Part shown: piece after piece, positions 1 through 5,825 of the stretch
Layout of the letters: each line of letters begins with the position of its first letter
How positions within the stretch are numbered: the stretch's first letter is position 1
Assembly (NCBI GenBank): GCA_910588455.1
Contig: CAJUPG010000084.1
Location: 1-7,885, forward strand
Source: an uncultured Oscillospiraceae bacterium
GTDB taxonomy: Bacteria; Bacillota; Clostridia; Oscillospirales; Oscillospiraceae
Direction of reading: 5' to 3'
Length of the DNA: 7,885 nucleotides
The notes under the pieces: generated by a model
Told to the model about the DNA's origin: nothing
Databases searched by the model: none
What the model saw: only the letters and a program-made list of their open reading frames with translations
Translations under genes and position numbers: made by a program

Positions 1-263
1 GCGCCTGGCTGGGCAACATCGGCCGGAACAACAAGATGTTCTACATCCCCATGGCCTTTATGCTGGTGGTCACCCTGGCCTCCCTGTTCCAGACCGTCAC
101 CAACCGCGTGGGCCAGATCATCAGCTCCAACCCCGAGGTGCAGGCCTTAGTGGACTGGGGCACCTATGCCCAGGCCATTCTGGGCACCCTGCTGTTCGTG
201 CTGGCCATCGTGCTGGCCATTGAGGGCATCATGACCATCTTCTTCAAGAAGAAGGCGAAATAA
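1..263 (+). CDS. CstA-family (carbon starvation) transporter, C-terminal end only
   Basis: This is the last 86 residues of a gene that begins left of the window; the frame is open from base 3 and ends at TAA 261-263. The fragment reads AWLGNIGRNNKMFYIPMAFM and continues through two hydrophobic segments: one just after the GRNNK motif (about residues 12-32 of the fragment) and one near the end (about 55-82), closing with a lysine-rich cytoplasmic tail (FFKKKAK). From memory, this pattern matches the C-terminal end of CstA-type inner-membrane proteins, which import peptides or pyruvate during carbon limitation. No SD is needed to judge the start, since the start is off-window. A strong hairpin terminator follows 19 bases later, so this is the last gene of its transcript. 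The family assignment rests on a short tail and could be wrong; another polytopic transporter is the main alternative. Confidence 0.72.
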   Translation, partial: AWLGNIGRNNKMFYIPMAFMLVVTLASLFQTVTNRVGQIISSNPEVQALVDWGTYAQAILGTLLFVLAIVLAIEGIMTIFFKKKAK

Positions 264-282
264 TTCCCCCAAAAAACAGACC

Positions 283-313
283 GCGGACCCGGCGTTTGCC
301 GGGTCCGCTTTTT
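283..313 (+). terminator. Rho-independent terminator after the CstA-family gene, probably bidirectional
   Basis: A perfect 11-bp stem (GCGGACCCGGC at 283-293, GCCGGGTCCGC at 298-308) with a GTTT loop is followed by TTTTT at 309-313. On the opposite strand the same hairpin is followed closely by a run of six T (complement of 271-276). It can therefore also end the cysteine-rich gene converging from the right, whose stop is at 324. Confidence 0.9.
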
Positions 314-323
314 GTCCGGAGGT

Positions 324-1199
324 TCAGTTCCGGCAGTTGTTATTGCTGTTGGAGCAGCCGCAGTTATTGGACGGCGGACAGCCGCAGCCGCAGTTACCGC
401 CGGTCTGGGTGTTGGGCGGGAAGAACTCGTTGACCGGGAAGTCCACATGGCGGAACATCTCGCAGGGGTCCTCCTGGCATACGTCGCCGCAGGAGCAGGT
501 GCACTCCTTCTGGGGCAGGCAGTAGTCGTACACCGGCACCAGAAGCTGGGTATCCCGCTCCAGGCGGATGATGGAGAACTGGCCCAGGGTGACGTACAGC
601 CGGCGGGTGTCGCCGCACAGCAGCAGCTCCTCCGGGAAGCAGGCGGCCACCCCCAGGGGGATGTCGCAGCAGCACTCGCAGGGGCCGCAGTCGCACACAT
701 CCACCAGCTTCATGCCCAGGATCAGGGGATCTACCGTCTCCACAATGGCGTTGGGCACACTGGTCACCGGCAGATTCTGCATATCGGGGCCGTTGGGGTT
801 GTACTGGGACGAGAACACCTTGGCGCTGGACTCGCTGCCATAGAGAATGGCCCGCTTGTCAAACACCGCCAGGCCGTAGATCTCCACAGGACGCACCGCG
901 CCGATGAAGGCGTCGGCGGTAATCCGGTAGTAGTACCGCACGTCTACGGTATAAAAGCCCTTGTTGAAGGAGATGGGCTCCACGTCGATGTAGGCTGTCA
1001 GCAGTTCGGCGGTGCCGCCCCGGACAGATTGGGCGCGCTCTACAATTTCCTGGGAGCTGCGGGTGAGGTATACGCGCAAATCCTCAATGCAGTCTTTATC
1101 TTTGCAAGAGTCAAAAATCTTTTTGGTGTGTATGCACACGGCCTCCTGGAAGCTGTTGCAGCTGCCGTTGACCGGACCGGGTGTAACCCTTTCAGGCAT
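324..1199 (-). CDS. Cysteine-rich conserved hypothetical protein (possible spore-coat-like protein)
   Basis: The product is 291 residues of unknown function. It carries 24 cysteines (about 8 percent) in clusters: an N-terminal VCIHTKKIFDSCKDKDC segment, a central CDCGPCECCC stretch, CTCSCGDVCQEDPC, and an Asn/Gly/Cys-rich tail (CGCGCPP, then NNCGCSNSNNNC). Between the clusters lies an ordinary folded-looking region with many beta-type stretches (YTVDVRYYYRIT, PVEIYGLAVFDKRAILYG). There is no signal peptide or membrane segment. The start at 1199 is chosen because AGGAGG lies 9 bases upstream (complement of 1209-1214); a longer frame begins at 1226 but has no ribosome binding site. I recall similar proteins in many Clostridia but know of no assigned function. 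Dense cysteine clusters plus a SigK-like upstream sequence suggest a mother-cell spore-coat or exosporium protein. That is inference; a metal-binding cytosolic protein is the alternative. Confidence 0.8.
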   Translation of the reverse strand: MPERVTPGPVNGSCNSFQEAVCIHTKKIFDSCKDKDCIEDLRVYLTRSSQEIVERAQSVRGGTAELLTAYIDVEPISFNKGFYTVDVRYYYRITADAFIGAVRPVEIYGLAVFDKRAILYGSESSAKVFSSQYNPNGPDMQNLPVTSVPNAIVETVDPLILGMKLVDVCDCGPCECCCDIPLGVAACFPEELLLCGDTRRLYVTLGQFSIIRLERDTQLLVPVYDYCLPQKECTCSCGDVCQEDPCEMFRHVDFPVNEFFPPNTQTGGNCGCGCPPSNNCGCSNSNNNCRN

Positions 1200-1226
1200 A
1201 ATGGATTCCCTCCTATGTTGGTTCAT

Positions 1227-1244
1227 GGAACGGGAGACCGTTCC
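1227..1244. repeat. Perfect 7-bp inverted repeat in the divergent intergenic region
   Basis: GGAACGG and CCGTTCC are separated by GAGA. The hairpin lies in what would be the 5' leader of the cysteine-rich gene, about 13 bases before its SD. No T-run follows, so it is not a terminator. It could be an operator or a leader hairpin; nothing decides between these. Confidence 0.4.
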
Positions 1245-1264
1245 GGGTAGTTGTTGCTACACCC

Positions 1265-1291
1265 CATACTATGTGCCCGCGCCGGTTTGGT
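1265..1291 (-). promoter_or_regulatory. Candidate SigK-like promoter for the cysteine-rich gene
   Basis: On the - strand, CATAGTATG (complement of 1265-1273) resembles the mother-cell SigK -10 element CATAnnnTA with one mismatch at the last base. An AC dinucleotide for the -35 (complement of 1290-1291) lies 16 bases upstream. No convincing sigma-A promoter is visible for this gene. The motif is short and degenerate, so chance occurrence is quite possible. Confidence 0.25.
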
Positions 1292-1297
1292 GACCCC

Positions 1298-1326
1298 TTG
1301 CTCTTCCGGACAATTCATTGTATAAT
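1298..1326 (+). promoter_or_regulatory. Sigma-A promoter of the DUF4364 gene
   Basis: TTGCTC (1298-1303) and a perfect TATAAT (1321-1326) are separated by the ideal 17 bases. The expected transcript start is near 1333, giving a short leader of about 29 bases before the ATG at 1362. AGGAGG at 1350-1355 lies 6 bases before the start codon. Confidence 0.8.
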
Positions 1327-1361
1327 GCCCTTATCCAAATCTATGCTTCAGGAGGCCCGCT

Positions 1362-1883
1362 ATGGCAAGAGTCGGTTTTATACAAAGTGATCTGGATTTA
1401 AAAATGATGATTCTCTACCTGATGGACCGGGTGGCCGCCCCCATCTCCTTTTTGCAGCTTGTGGACCTGGCCATGTGCGACGCCGGCGTGGACTACTTCT
1501 CTCTGTCCCAGGCGGCGGCCCATCTGGTGGAGACGGAGCACCTCACCCTGGAAAACGAGCGCTACGCCATCACGGAAAAGGGCCGGCGCAACAGCCAGAT
1601 CTGCCAGGACAGCCTTCCTTTTTCGGTCCGGCGGCGGTGCGACGAAAATCTGTCCGCCCTCAACCAGACCCTGCGCCGGCAGGAGCAGGTCCAGGCGGAC
1701 CTGCTGCCCAACCAGGACGGCACCTGTCTGGTCCGGCTGTTTCTGGCGGACGGAGAGGGTGTTTTGATGGAGACCAAGCTCTTCGCCCCCACCCGGGAGG
1801 CCGGGGAGGCCATGGCCCGCCGCTATCAGGAGCAGCCGGAGAAGCTTTACCAGCGGCTGATGGAATTTTTAAACCCGGCGTAA
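1362..1883 (+). CDS. DUF4364 family winged-helix protein
   Basis: The product is 173 residues. The N-terminal half (about 1-75) looks like a winged-helix DNA-binding fold: KMMILYLMDRV, FLQLVDLAM, YFSLSQAAAHLVETEHLTL, then YAITEKGRR as the wing. The C-terminal half holds a polar, probably helical stretch (residues about 80-115) and a beta-containing region (GTCLVRLFLADGEGVLMETKLFAP) with a final helix. This layout and length match the DUF4364 family, which is largely confined to Clostridia and presumed to act in transcription; no target is known to me. The start is secure: AGGAGG 6 bases upstream and a near-consensus promoter. It is monocistronic, divergent from the cysteine-rich gene and convergent with the TRAP operon. 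It shares a terminator with that operon, but nothing shows that it regulates it. Confidence 0.88.
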   Translation: MARVGFIQSDLDLKMMILYLMDRVAAPISFLQLVDLAMCDAGVDYFSLSQAAAHLVETEHLTLENERYAITEKGRRNSQICQDSLPFSVRRRCDENLSALNQTLRRQEQVQADLLPNQDGTCLVRLFLADGEGVLMETKLFAPTREAGEAMARRYQEQPEKLYQRLMEFLNPA

Positions 1884-1925
1884 CGCAAAGCCCCTGCCGC
1901 CAGTCCGGCGGCAGGGGCTTTGCGT
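1883..1925. terminator. Bidirectional terminator between the DUF4364 gene and the TRAP operon
   Basis: A perfect 18-bp stem (CGCAAAGCCCCTGCCGCC, 1884-1901, with its complement at 1907-1924) surrounds a 5-base loop, extended by one A-T pair using the last base of the upstream stop codon. The AAAG/CTTT inside the stem and the T-rich flank (TATCTATTTCT) let it work on the + strand. The - strand operon ends at 1934, only 9 bases before it. Confidence 0.85.
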
Positions 1926-1933
1926 ATCTATTT

Positions 1934-2659
1934 CTATGATTCCGGCCTCAGCCAGACAGACTGGGTAAGCTTGTGGGCAATCCGCCACCGGCCGCCGGCC
2001 TTCAGGCAGAACAGGTAGTCGTTAAAGTGGTCGTTCAGCTTGGCTACCCCCACCTTTGCTATGGCCGTATCTTTGTTGAGCAGCTCAATATGCCAGATGT
2101 GGGCATACTGGGGAATGCCCAGGGTCTGCGGGTGCGGCAAACCGGCCCAGCGCTCCCGGAACACCTTGCAGCTCACATCGGCGAACCGGGCGCCGTCCAC
2201 CGGATGCACCATCCGCGCCCCTTCGTCAAAGACGGACAGGGCTTGGTCCGCGTCCAGGTTGTAGACTCCGTCGCAGTAGGCCAGCAAAACCCCGCTGATG
2301 GCCTCCAGAGCCTCCCGCTCCTGGTCCGGGGCGGCAAAAATACTGGCGTATTGCGCGGGGGTCTCCGCCCGGAGGACGGACACCAGCTTCCAGCCGCTGT
2401 CCAGACCCAAAAACGTCAGCGCCTCATGGCGGTATTTCCCCTCCTGTATGTAGCCCACGTGGGCGTAGCAAAGCTGAGGGGAAATCCAATCCGCCAGGAA
2501 CAGCGTCCAGCCCGCGCCCAGAGGCTGGTCGGTATGGGGCGTACCATAGCGGATGTTTCCGTCCCGGACTTCCAGCAGGCGGGCGTCGGGATAGAAGCAG
2601 GCGCTCTGCGCCAGGGGCTTCGTAAAATATTCCTCCAGGGCCTTCATGATTGTTTCCAT
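1934..2659 (-). CDS. NTF2-like / putative lumazine-binding family protein with two tandem domains
   Basis: The product is 241 residues, cytoplasmic by sequence. Residues about 113-241 match the NTF2-like 'putative lumazine-binding' pattern: helix with LLAYCDGVYNLDADQALSVF, then ARMVHPVDG, an FRERW segment, YAHIWHIELLNKDTAIAKVGV, and a closing strand pair DYLFCLKAGGRWRIAHKL. Residues about 5-98 look like a diverged copy of the same fold (CFYPDARLLEVRDG against VFDEGARMVHPVDG; YRHEALTFLGLDSGWKLVSVL against FNDYLFCLKAGGRWRIAHKL). NTF2-like pockets bind small ligands or act as isomerases or dehydratases, but no catalytic set is recognised here. The start at 2659 is chosen because GGAGG lies 9 bases upstream. 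The frame extends to 2686, but that would overlap the amidohydrolase gene without an SD. The gap to that gene is 4 bases, so this is the last gene of the operon and probably acts on the same substrate or product. Confidence 0.8.
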   Translation of the reverse strand: METIMKALEEYFTKPLAQSACFYPDARLLEVRDGNIRYGTPHTDQPLGAGWTLFLADWISPQLCYAHVGYIQEGKYRHEALTFLGLDSGWKLVSVLRAETPAQYASIFAAPDQEREALEAISGVLLAYCDGVYNLDADQALSVFDEGARMVHPVDGARFADVSCKVFRERWAGLPHPQTLGIPQYAHIWHIELLNKDTAIAKVGVAKLNDHFNDYLFCLKAGGRWRIAHKLTQSVWLRPES

Positions 2660-2663
2660 GCCG

Positions 2664-3935
2664 TCATGCCTCCATTTCCATGCCATAGGTCAGCGCAAAG
2701 GCGGCCATGGCCTTAATCCCCTCGGGGATGCAGCGCTCGTTGACAATCAGTCCCGGGGTGTGCAGGCCGGGCACCCGGGCGGGGTCCCCCGTGTCCGGCG
2801 CGCAGCTGAGAAGGGCGTAAATGCTGGGAATTTTCAGGGTGTAGTAGGAAAAGTCGTCCGGGAACTGGGCGCAGCGCTCCTTCTGGGCGGTAATCTTCTC
2901 TTCTCCCAAAACCTGCTTCAGCCGCGGAACCATCCGCTCCATCAGCCAAGCGCTGTTGAAGTTGGGGGGGTAGTGCATATCCCAGGTCAGCCTGGAGGTC
3001 ACGTTGCCGGCGGCGGCGATGCCCGCCACCACCTGGGCCACCCGGTCCTCCAGATACTCCCGGGTGGCGTAGTCCGTAAAGCGGCAGGCCCCCCGGAGCA
3101 CCGTATGGTCCGCAATCACATTGTATTTGGTTCCGCCCAGAAGCTGCCCCACGGTCAAAACCACCTGGTTGGTGTTGGGATTGACGTTCCGGGTGACGAT
3201 ATTTTGCAGGCCCTGCAAAATCTGCGCGCCGGGCAGCAGCGTATCTGTACCGGTCCAGGGCTTGGCGTTGTGTCCGCCCACCCCGTACAGGTCCACAGTG
3301 AACCCGGATACTGCCATACAGGTCTGTCCGGGGGCGAAGGCCAGCTCTCCGGCAGTCCCGATGGGCTGATTGGGGTCGATGTGCAGGGTAAACATCGCAT
3401 CCGGCCGGTGTGCTTGAAAAACCGCCTCCTCCATCAGCGCCTGGGCCCCGTGGAGGCCCGTCCACCCCGGGGAGGGTCCCTCCTCCGCCGGCTGGAAGCA
3501 GAACAGCACCCGTCCCCGGAGCCGCTCCCGCATATTCGCCACCACGCTTGCCGCCGCCAGGCCGATAGCCGTGTGTACATCGTGGCCGCAGCAGTGCATA
3601 ACCGGAACGGTCTCCTCCCCCCACCGGCTCATCGCCTCTGAGGCGAAGGGGAGGCCGGTGTCCTCCTTCACCGCCTGGGCGTCCAGATCCATCCGCAGCC
3701 CCACGGCGGGACCGTCGCAGCTCCCCTGAATCACGCCGATTACGCCGGTTCCTCCCGCCAGACCCTCGTGCACCTCGTCAAACCCCAGGGCCCGCAAGTG
3801 GCTCGCCGCCATGGCACTGGTGCGGAATTCCATATTGGACAGCTCCGGCCGGGCGTGGATGTCCCTGCGCCATGCAATCGCCTGGGGGGTTATGGCCCGG
3901 ACCTGATCAAGAATTTCTGGAATCAAAGATTTCAT
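2664..3935 (-). CDS. M20-family metallopeptidase / amidohydrolase (M20D type)
   Basis: The product is 423 residues, without a signal peptide, so cytoplasmic. It belongs to the M20D amidohydrolases, which hydrolyse amide bonds of N-acyl amino acids, hippurate-like or similar conjugates using two metal ions. Visible motifs in order: RRDIHARPELSNMEFRT (23-39), LRMDLDA (80-86), MHCCGHDVHTA (113-123), QPAEEG (148-153), LHI (184-186), the dimerisation-domain motif GGHNAKPW (220-227), NVIADHTVLRGACRF (272-286), PDDFSYY (359-365) and GLHTPG (390-395). Expected metal ligands are Cys116, His118, Glu151/152, His185 and His392, all present, so the enzyme should be active. Length is near the upper end of the family. 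GGAGG lies 7 bases before the start, and the dctM stop is 15 bases upstream. Position behind a TRAP importer suggests it cleaves the imported compound. Substrate is unknown; an aminoacylase or carboxypeptidase role is equally open. Confidence 0.9.
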   Translation of the reverse strand: MKSLIPEILDQVRAITPQAIAWRRDIHARPELSNMEFRTSAMAASHLRALGFDEVHEGLAGGTGVIGVIQGSCDGPAVGLRMDLDAQAVKEDTGLPFASEAMSRWGEETVPVMHCCGHDVHTAIGLAAASVVANMRERLRGRVLFCFQPAEEGPSPGWTGLHGAQALMEEAVFQAHRPDAMFTLHIDPNQPIGTAGELAFAPGQTCMAVSGFTVDLYGVGGHNAKPWTGTDTLLPGAQILQGLQNIVTRNVNPNTNQVVLTVGQLLGGTKYNVIADHTVLRGACRFTDYATREYLEDRVAQVVAGIAAAGNVTSRLTWDMHYPPNFNSAWLMERMVPRLKQVLGEEKITAQKERCAQFPDDFSYYTLKIPSIYALLSCAPDTGDPARVPGLHTPGLIVNERCIPEGIKAMAAFALTYGMEMEA

Positions 3936-3950
3936 ATGGGTTCCTCCCTG

Positions 3951-5243
3951 TCAATATCCGGCCATACGGGGCAGCCAGGTACAGGCCGGCTCACAGTAGG
4001 CCAGGAAGAATAAAACAGCAACCTCAATGAGCAGATAGGGCATAACGCCTTTTACCACATCGTTGAATTTCAGCCCCGAGACGGAGGCGGCCGTAAACAG
4101 ATTGTAGCCAAAGGGGGGCGTAACATTGCCCAGCACCAGATTGACGCACATGATCAGGGCCAGGTGCAGGGGCTCGATCCCCAGAGAGGTGCCCAGATTG
4201 AACAGCATGGGGCAGATGATAATTACGGCCGCCCCCTGGTCCAGCAGCGCCCCCACCAGAATCAGGAACAGGTTCATCACCAGCAGGAAGGAGAATTTAT
4301 TGTTGACAAAGGTCATAAGGCTGTTGACAATGGCGTTGGACGCCTGGGTGCTGGCCATAATCCAGGACAGAATGTTGGCCACAGAGATAATGAAGCACAC
4401 CATGGCGGAGGTCTCCGCGCTTCGGACCAGCAGCTTGGGGATGTCCTTTATCCGCAGCTCCCGATAGCAGAAGCCCAGCAGCAGCGCGTAGGCCACCCCG
4501 ACCGCGGCGGACTCCGTGGGGGTGAAGCGGCCGTTGTAGATGCCGCCCAGAATAATCACCGGCAGAAGCAGGGTGGGCAGGGTGGTAAGGGTGGTGCGGA
4601 AGAACACGCCCCACTGCATTTTTTCTGTCCGGCGGTGCTTGAGAATTTCCGGATGACGGAAGGCGTGGAACATATTCGCCGCAATCAGCAGCAGGGCGAT
4701 CAACAGGCCGGGTACAATCCCTCCCAGGAACATGGCGGGAATGGAGACGGACATGGTTACGCCAAACACAATCATGGTGATACTGGGGGGGATGATGGGC
4801 CCCAAAGCGCCGGCAGCCGCGCACAGGCCCACCGCCGTCTTTTTATCATAGCCGCGCTCCACCATGGGAGCAATCATGATGCTGCCAATGGCCGCCACGG
4901 TGGCGGGGGCGGAGCCGGTGAGGGCGGCGAAGATGGTGCAGGCCAGCACGGCCACCACACCCAGTCCCCCAGGGAGTCCCCCCGCCAGCAGATTGGCCCA
5001 GTTGACCAGACGGCGGCTGATCCCCCCGGTGTCCATCAGGTTGCCCACCAGGATAAACAGGGGAATCGCCAGATAGGGGAAGGAATCCAGCCCCGTAAGC
5101 ATTCGCTGGGGCACAATCAGCAGGGGCTTCATCTGGGTAATGAGCAGAAAGACAGAGGAGGACGCGGCAATGGAAAAGGCCACCGGGACCCCCATAAAAA
5201 TCAGGATGAACATGGCGATAAACAGAATGACAGCTCCGTTCAT
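3951..5243 (-). CDS. dctM: TRAP transporter large permease subunit DctM
   Basis: The product is a 430-residue, strongly hydrophobic membrane protein with about a dozen transmembrane segments, the usual length for DctM. Family hallmarks are clear: GVPVAFSIA near the N-terminus, FPYLAIPLFILVGNLMDTGG, FAALTGSAPATVAAIGSIM, GPIIPPSITMIVFG, and TPPFGYNLF near the C-terminus. DctM forms the transport channel and couples sodium influx to uptake of the ligand delivered by DctP. The start at 5243 is chosen because it overlaps the dctQ stop as ATGA, the standard translational coupling in TRAP operons, and has AAGGAGG about 10 bases upstream. The frame is open to 5288, but the extra residues (MPESGYLEGK...) are polar, lie inside dctQ and do not resemble a DctM start. 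The sequence is intact throughout. Confidence 0.95.
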   Translation of the reverse strand: MNGAVILFIAMFILIFMGVPVAFSIAASSSVFLLITQMKPLLIVPQRMLTGLDSFPYLAIPLFILVGNLMDTGGISRRLVNWANLLAGGLPGGLGVVAVLACTIFAALTGSAPATVAAIGSIMIAPMVERGYDKKTAVGLCAAAGALGPIIPPSITMIVFGVTMSVSIPAMFLGGIVPGLLIALLLIAANMFHAFRHPEILKHRRTEKMQWGVFFRTTLTTLPTLLLPVIILGGIYNGRFTPTESAAVGVAYALLLGFCYRELRIKDIPKLLVRSAETSAMVCFIISVANILSWIMASTQASNAIVNSLMTFVNNKFSFLLVMNLFLILVGALLDQGAAVIIICPMLFNLGTSLGIEPLHLALIMCVNLVLGNVTPPFGYNLFTAASVSGLKFNDVVKGVMPYLLIEVAVLFFLAYCEPACTWLPRMAGY

Positions 5244-5686
5244 TGGGGATTTTCCTCCTTTTCCTTCCAAATACCCAGATTCCGGCACAGACTAGTCAGG
5301 CCCTCCAGGGCGATGCACACCCCCGACAGGGGAATGCAGAAGTAGACATAGGACATACAGATGCGCATGGCGGGGCTGCGCTGGGCCATCACCTGGAGCA
5401 CACACTGGAATCCATACCGGATCATCACATAGCTTACAAACAAAATCACAAGGTCCGCAAAGATATTCAGGAGATGGGAGGCCCGGGGCCCCAGCAGCTC
5501 TAATACGGCGGTAACCCTGGCGTGGGACTTCTTCCGCACACAGACCGCCGCGCCAATGACGTTGACGTACATAAAGGCGTAGCGGGCCAGCTCCTCCGTC
5601 CAGGGGGGCGAGCTGTTCAGCACGCTGCGCATGAAGATCTGCGTTACCGTACTGAAAATCAGCGTAATAAACATCAAGGCGATCAA
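5240..5686 (-). CDS. dctQ: TRAP transporter small permease subunit DctQ, native start interrupted by TAA
   Basis: The coordinates give the part open from a TTG codon (148 residues). It shows the DctQ pattern: a first hydrophobic segment (IALMFITLIFSTVTQIFMR), the hallmark WTEELARYAFMYVNVIGAAVCVRKKSHARV, then two more membrane segments ending near LSGVCIALEGL, four-helix DctQ-like overall. DctQ scaffolds DctM and is required in known TRAP systems. The TTG at 5686 has no SD and would remove part of helix 1. A much better start is ATG at 5740, in the same frame, with GGGAGG about 7 bases upstream; from there the protein would be 166 residues, the family norm. However, its third codon is TAA (complement of 5732-5734). 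The gene is therefore either a nonsense allele, a sequencing or assembly error, or translated by re-initiation. It overlaps dctM by ATGA. Confidence 0.8.
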   Translation of the reverse strand: MIALMFITLIFSTVTQIFMRSVLNSSPPWTEELARYAFMYVNVIGAAVCVRKKSHARVTAVLELLGPRASHLLNIFADLVILFVSYVMIRYGFQCVLQVMAQRSPAMRICMSYVYFCIPLSGVCIALEGLTSLCRNLGIWKEKEENPQ

Positions 5687-5740
5687 AAAGTCGATTGCCC
5701 GGGCCAGATACCTGGATGCGCCTGCAAAAACTTAGTTCAT
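5687..5740 (-). other. dctQ: Disrupted 5' end of dctQ: ATG AAC TAA behind a strong SD
   Basis: Read on the - strand, the bases after the SD GGGAGG (complement of 5748-5753) are TATTTT and then ATG AAC TAA GTT TTT GCA GGC. Past the stop, the frame continues as VFAGASRYLARAIDFL directly into the dctQ body with no other stop. This looks like a normal DctQ N-terminus (MN-x-VFAGASRYLARAIDFL) in which one base turns codon 3 into TAA, for example from AAA or CAA. No other ATG or GTG occurs in this frame before the TTG at 5686. Confidence 0.75.
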
Positions 5741-5760
5741 AAAATACCTCCCGGATTTAA

Positions 5761-5797
5761 AATTTGGTCACCACAATCCAAGTGCGGCGACCAAATT
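5761..5797 (-). other. Intercistronic stem-loop between dctP and dctQ
   Basis: On the - strand a 15-bp stem (two G-U pairs; outer 9 bp AATTTGGTC/GACCAAATT perfect) encloses a 7-base loop. It lies 28 bases after the dctP stop and 7 bases before the dctQ SD. Only a short T-run (TTTT at its 3' end) follows, so it is at best a leaky terminator. Hairpins at this place often protect the 3' end of the binding-protein message so that it exceeds the permeases; here that role is inferred. Confidence 0.65.
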
Positions 5798-5825
5798 GGA
5801 ACGGTTTCAGGTCTGCGTTTTCAGA

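Noticed and set aside
312..1250. 312-codon open frame on the + strand opposite the cysteine-rich gene
   Set aside because: It starts inside the terminator region, has no SD, and its Ala/Gly/Val/His-rich product looks like a complement artefact. The opposite frame has a strong SD and structured cysteine motifs.
1973..2716. 247-codon open frame on the + strand opposite the NTF2-like gene
   Set aside because: No ribosome binding site or domain; the - strand frame matches NTF2-like sequence and fits the operon spacing.
2646..3641. 331-codon open frame on the + strand opposite the amidohydrolase
   Set aside because: Antisense shadow of a gene whose M20 motifs are unmistakable; low-complexity composition and no recognisable domain.
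5244..5288. N-terminal extension of DctM to 5288
   Set aside because: The extra 15 residues are polar, overlap dctQ and are not DctM-like. The ATGA junction and SD support 5243.
4164..5345. 393-codon open frame on the + strand opposite dctM
   Set aside because: It lies entirely antisense to a clear DctM with conserved motifs. Its product is rich in His, Gln and Gly, with no domain or SD. Such frames arise from codon bias in GC-rich genes.
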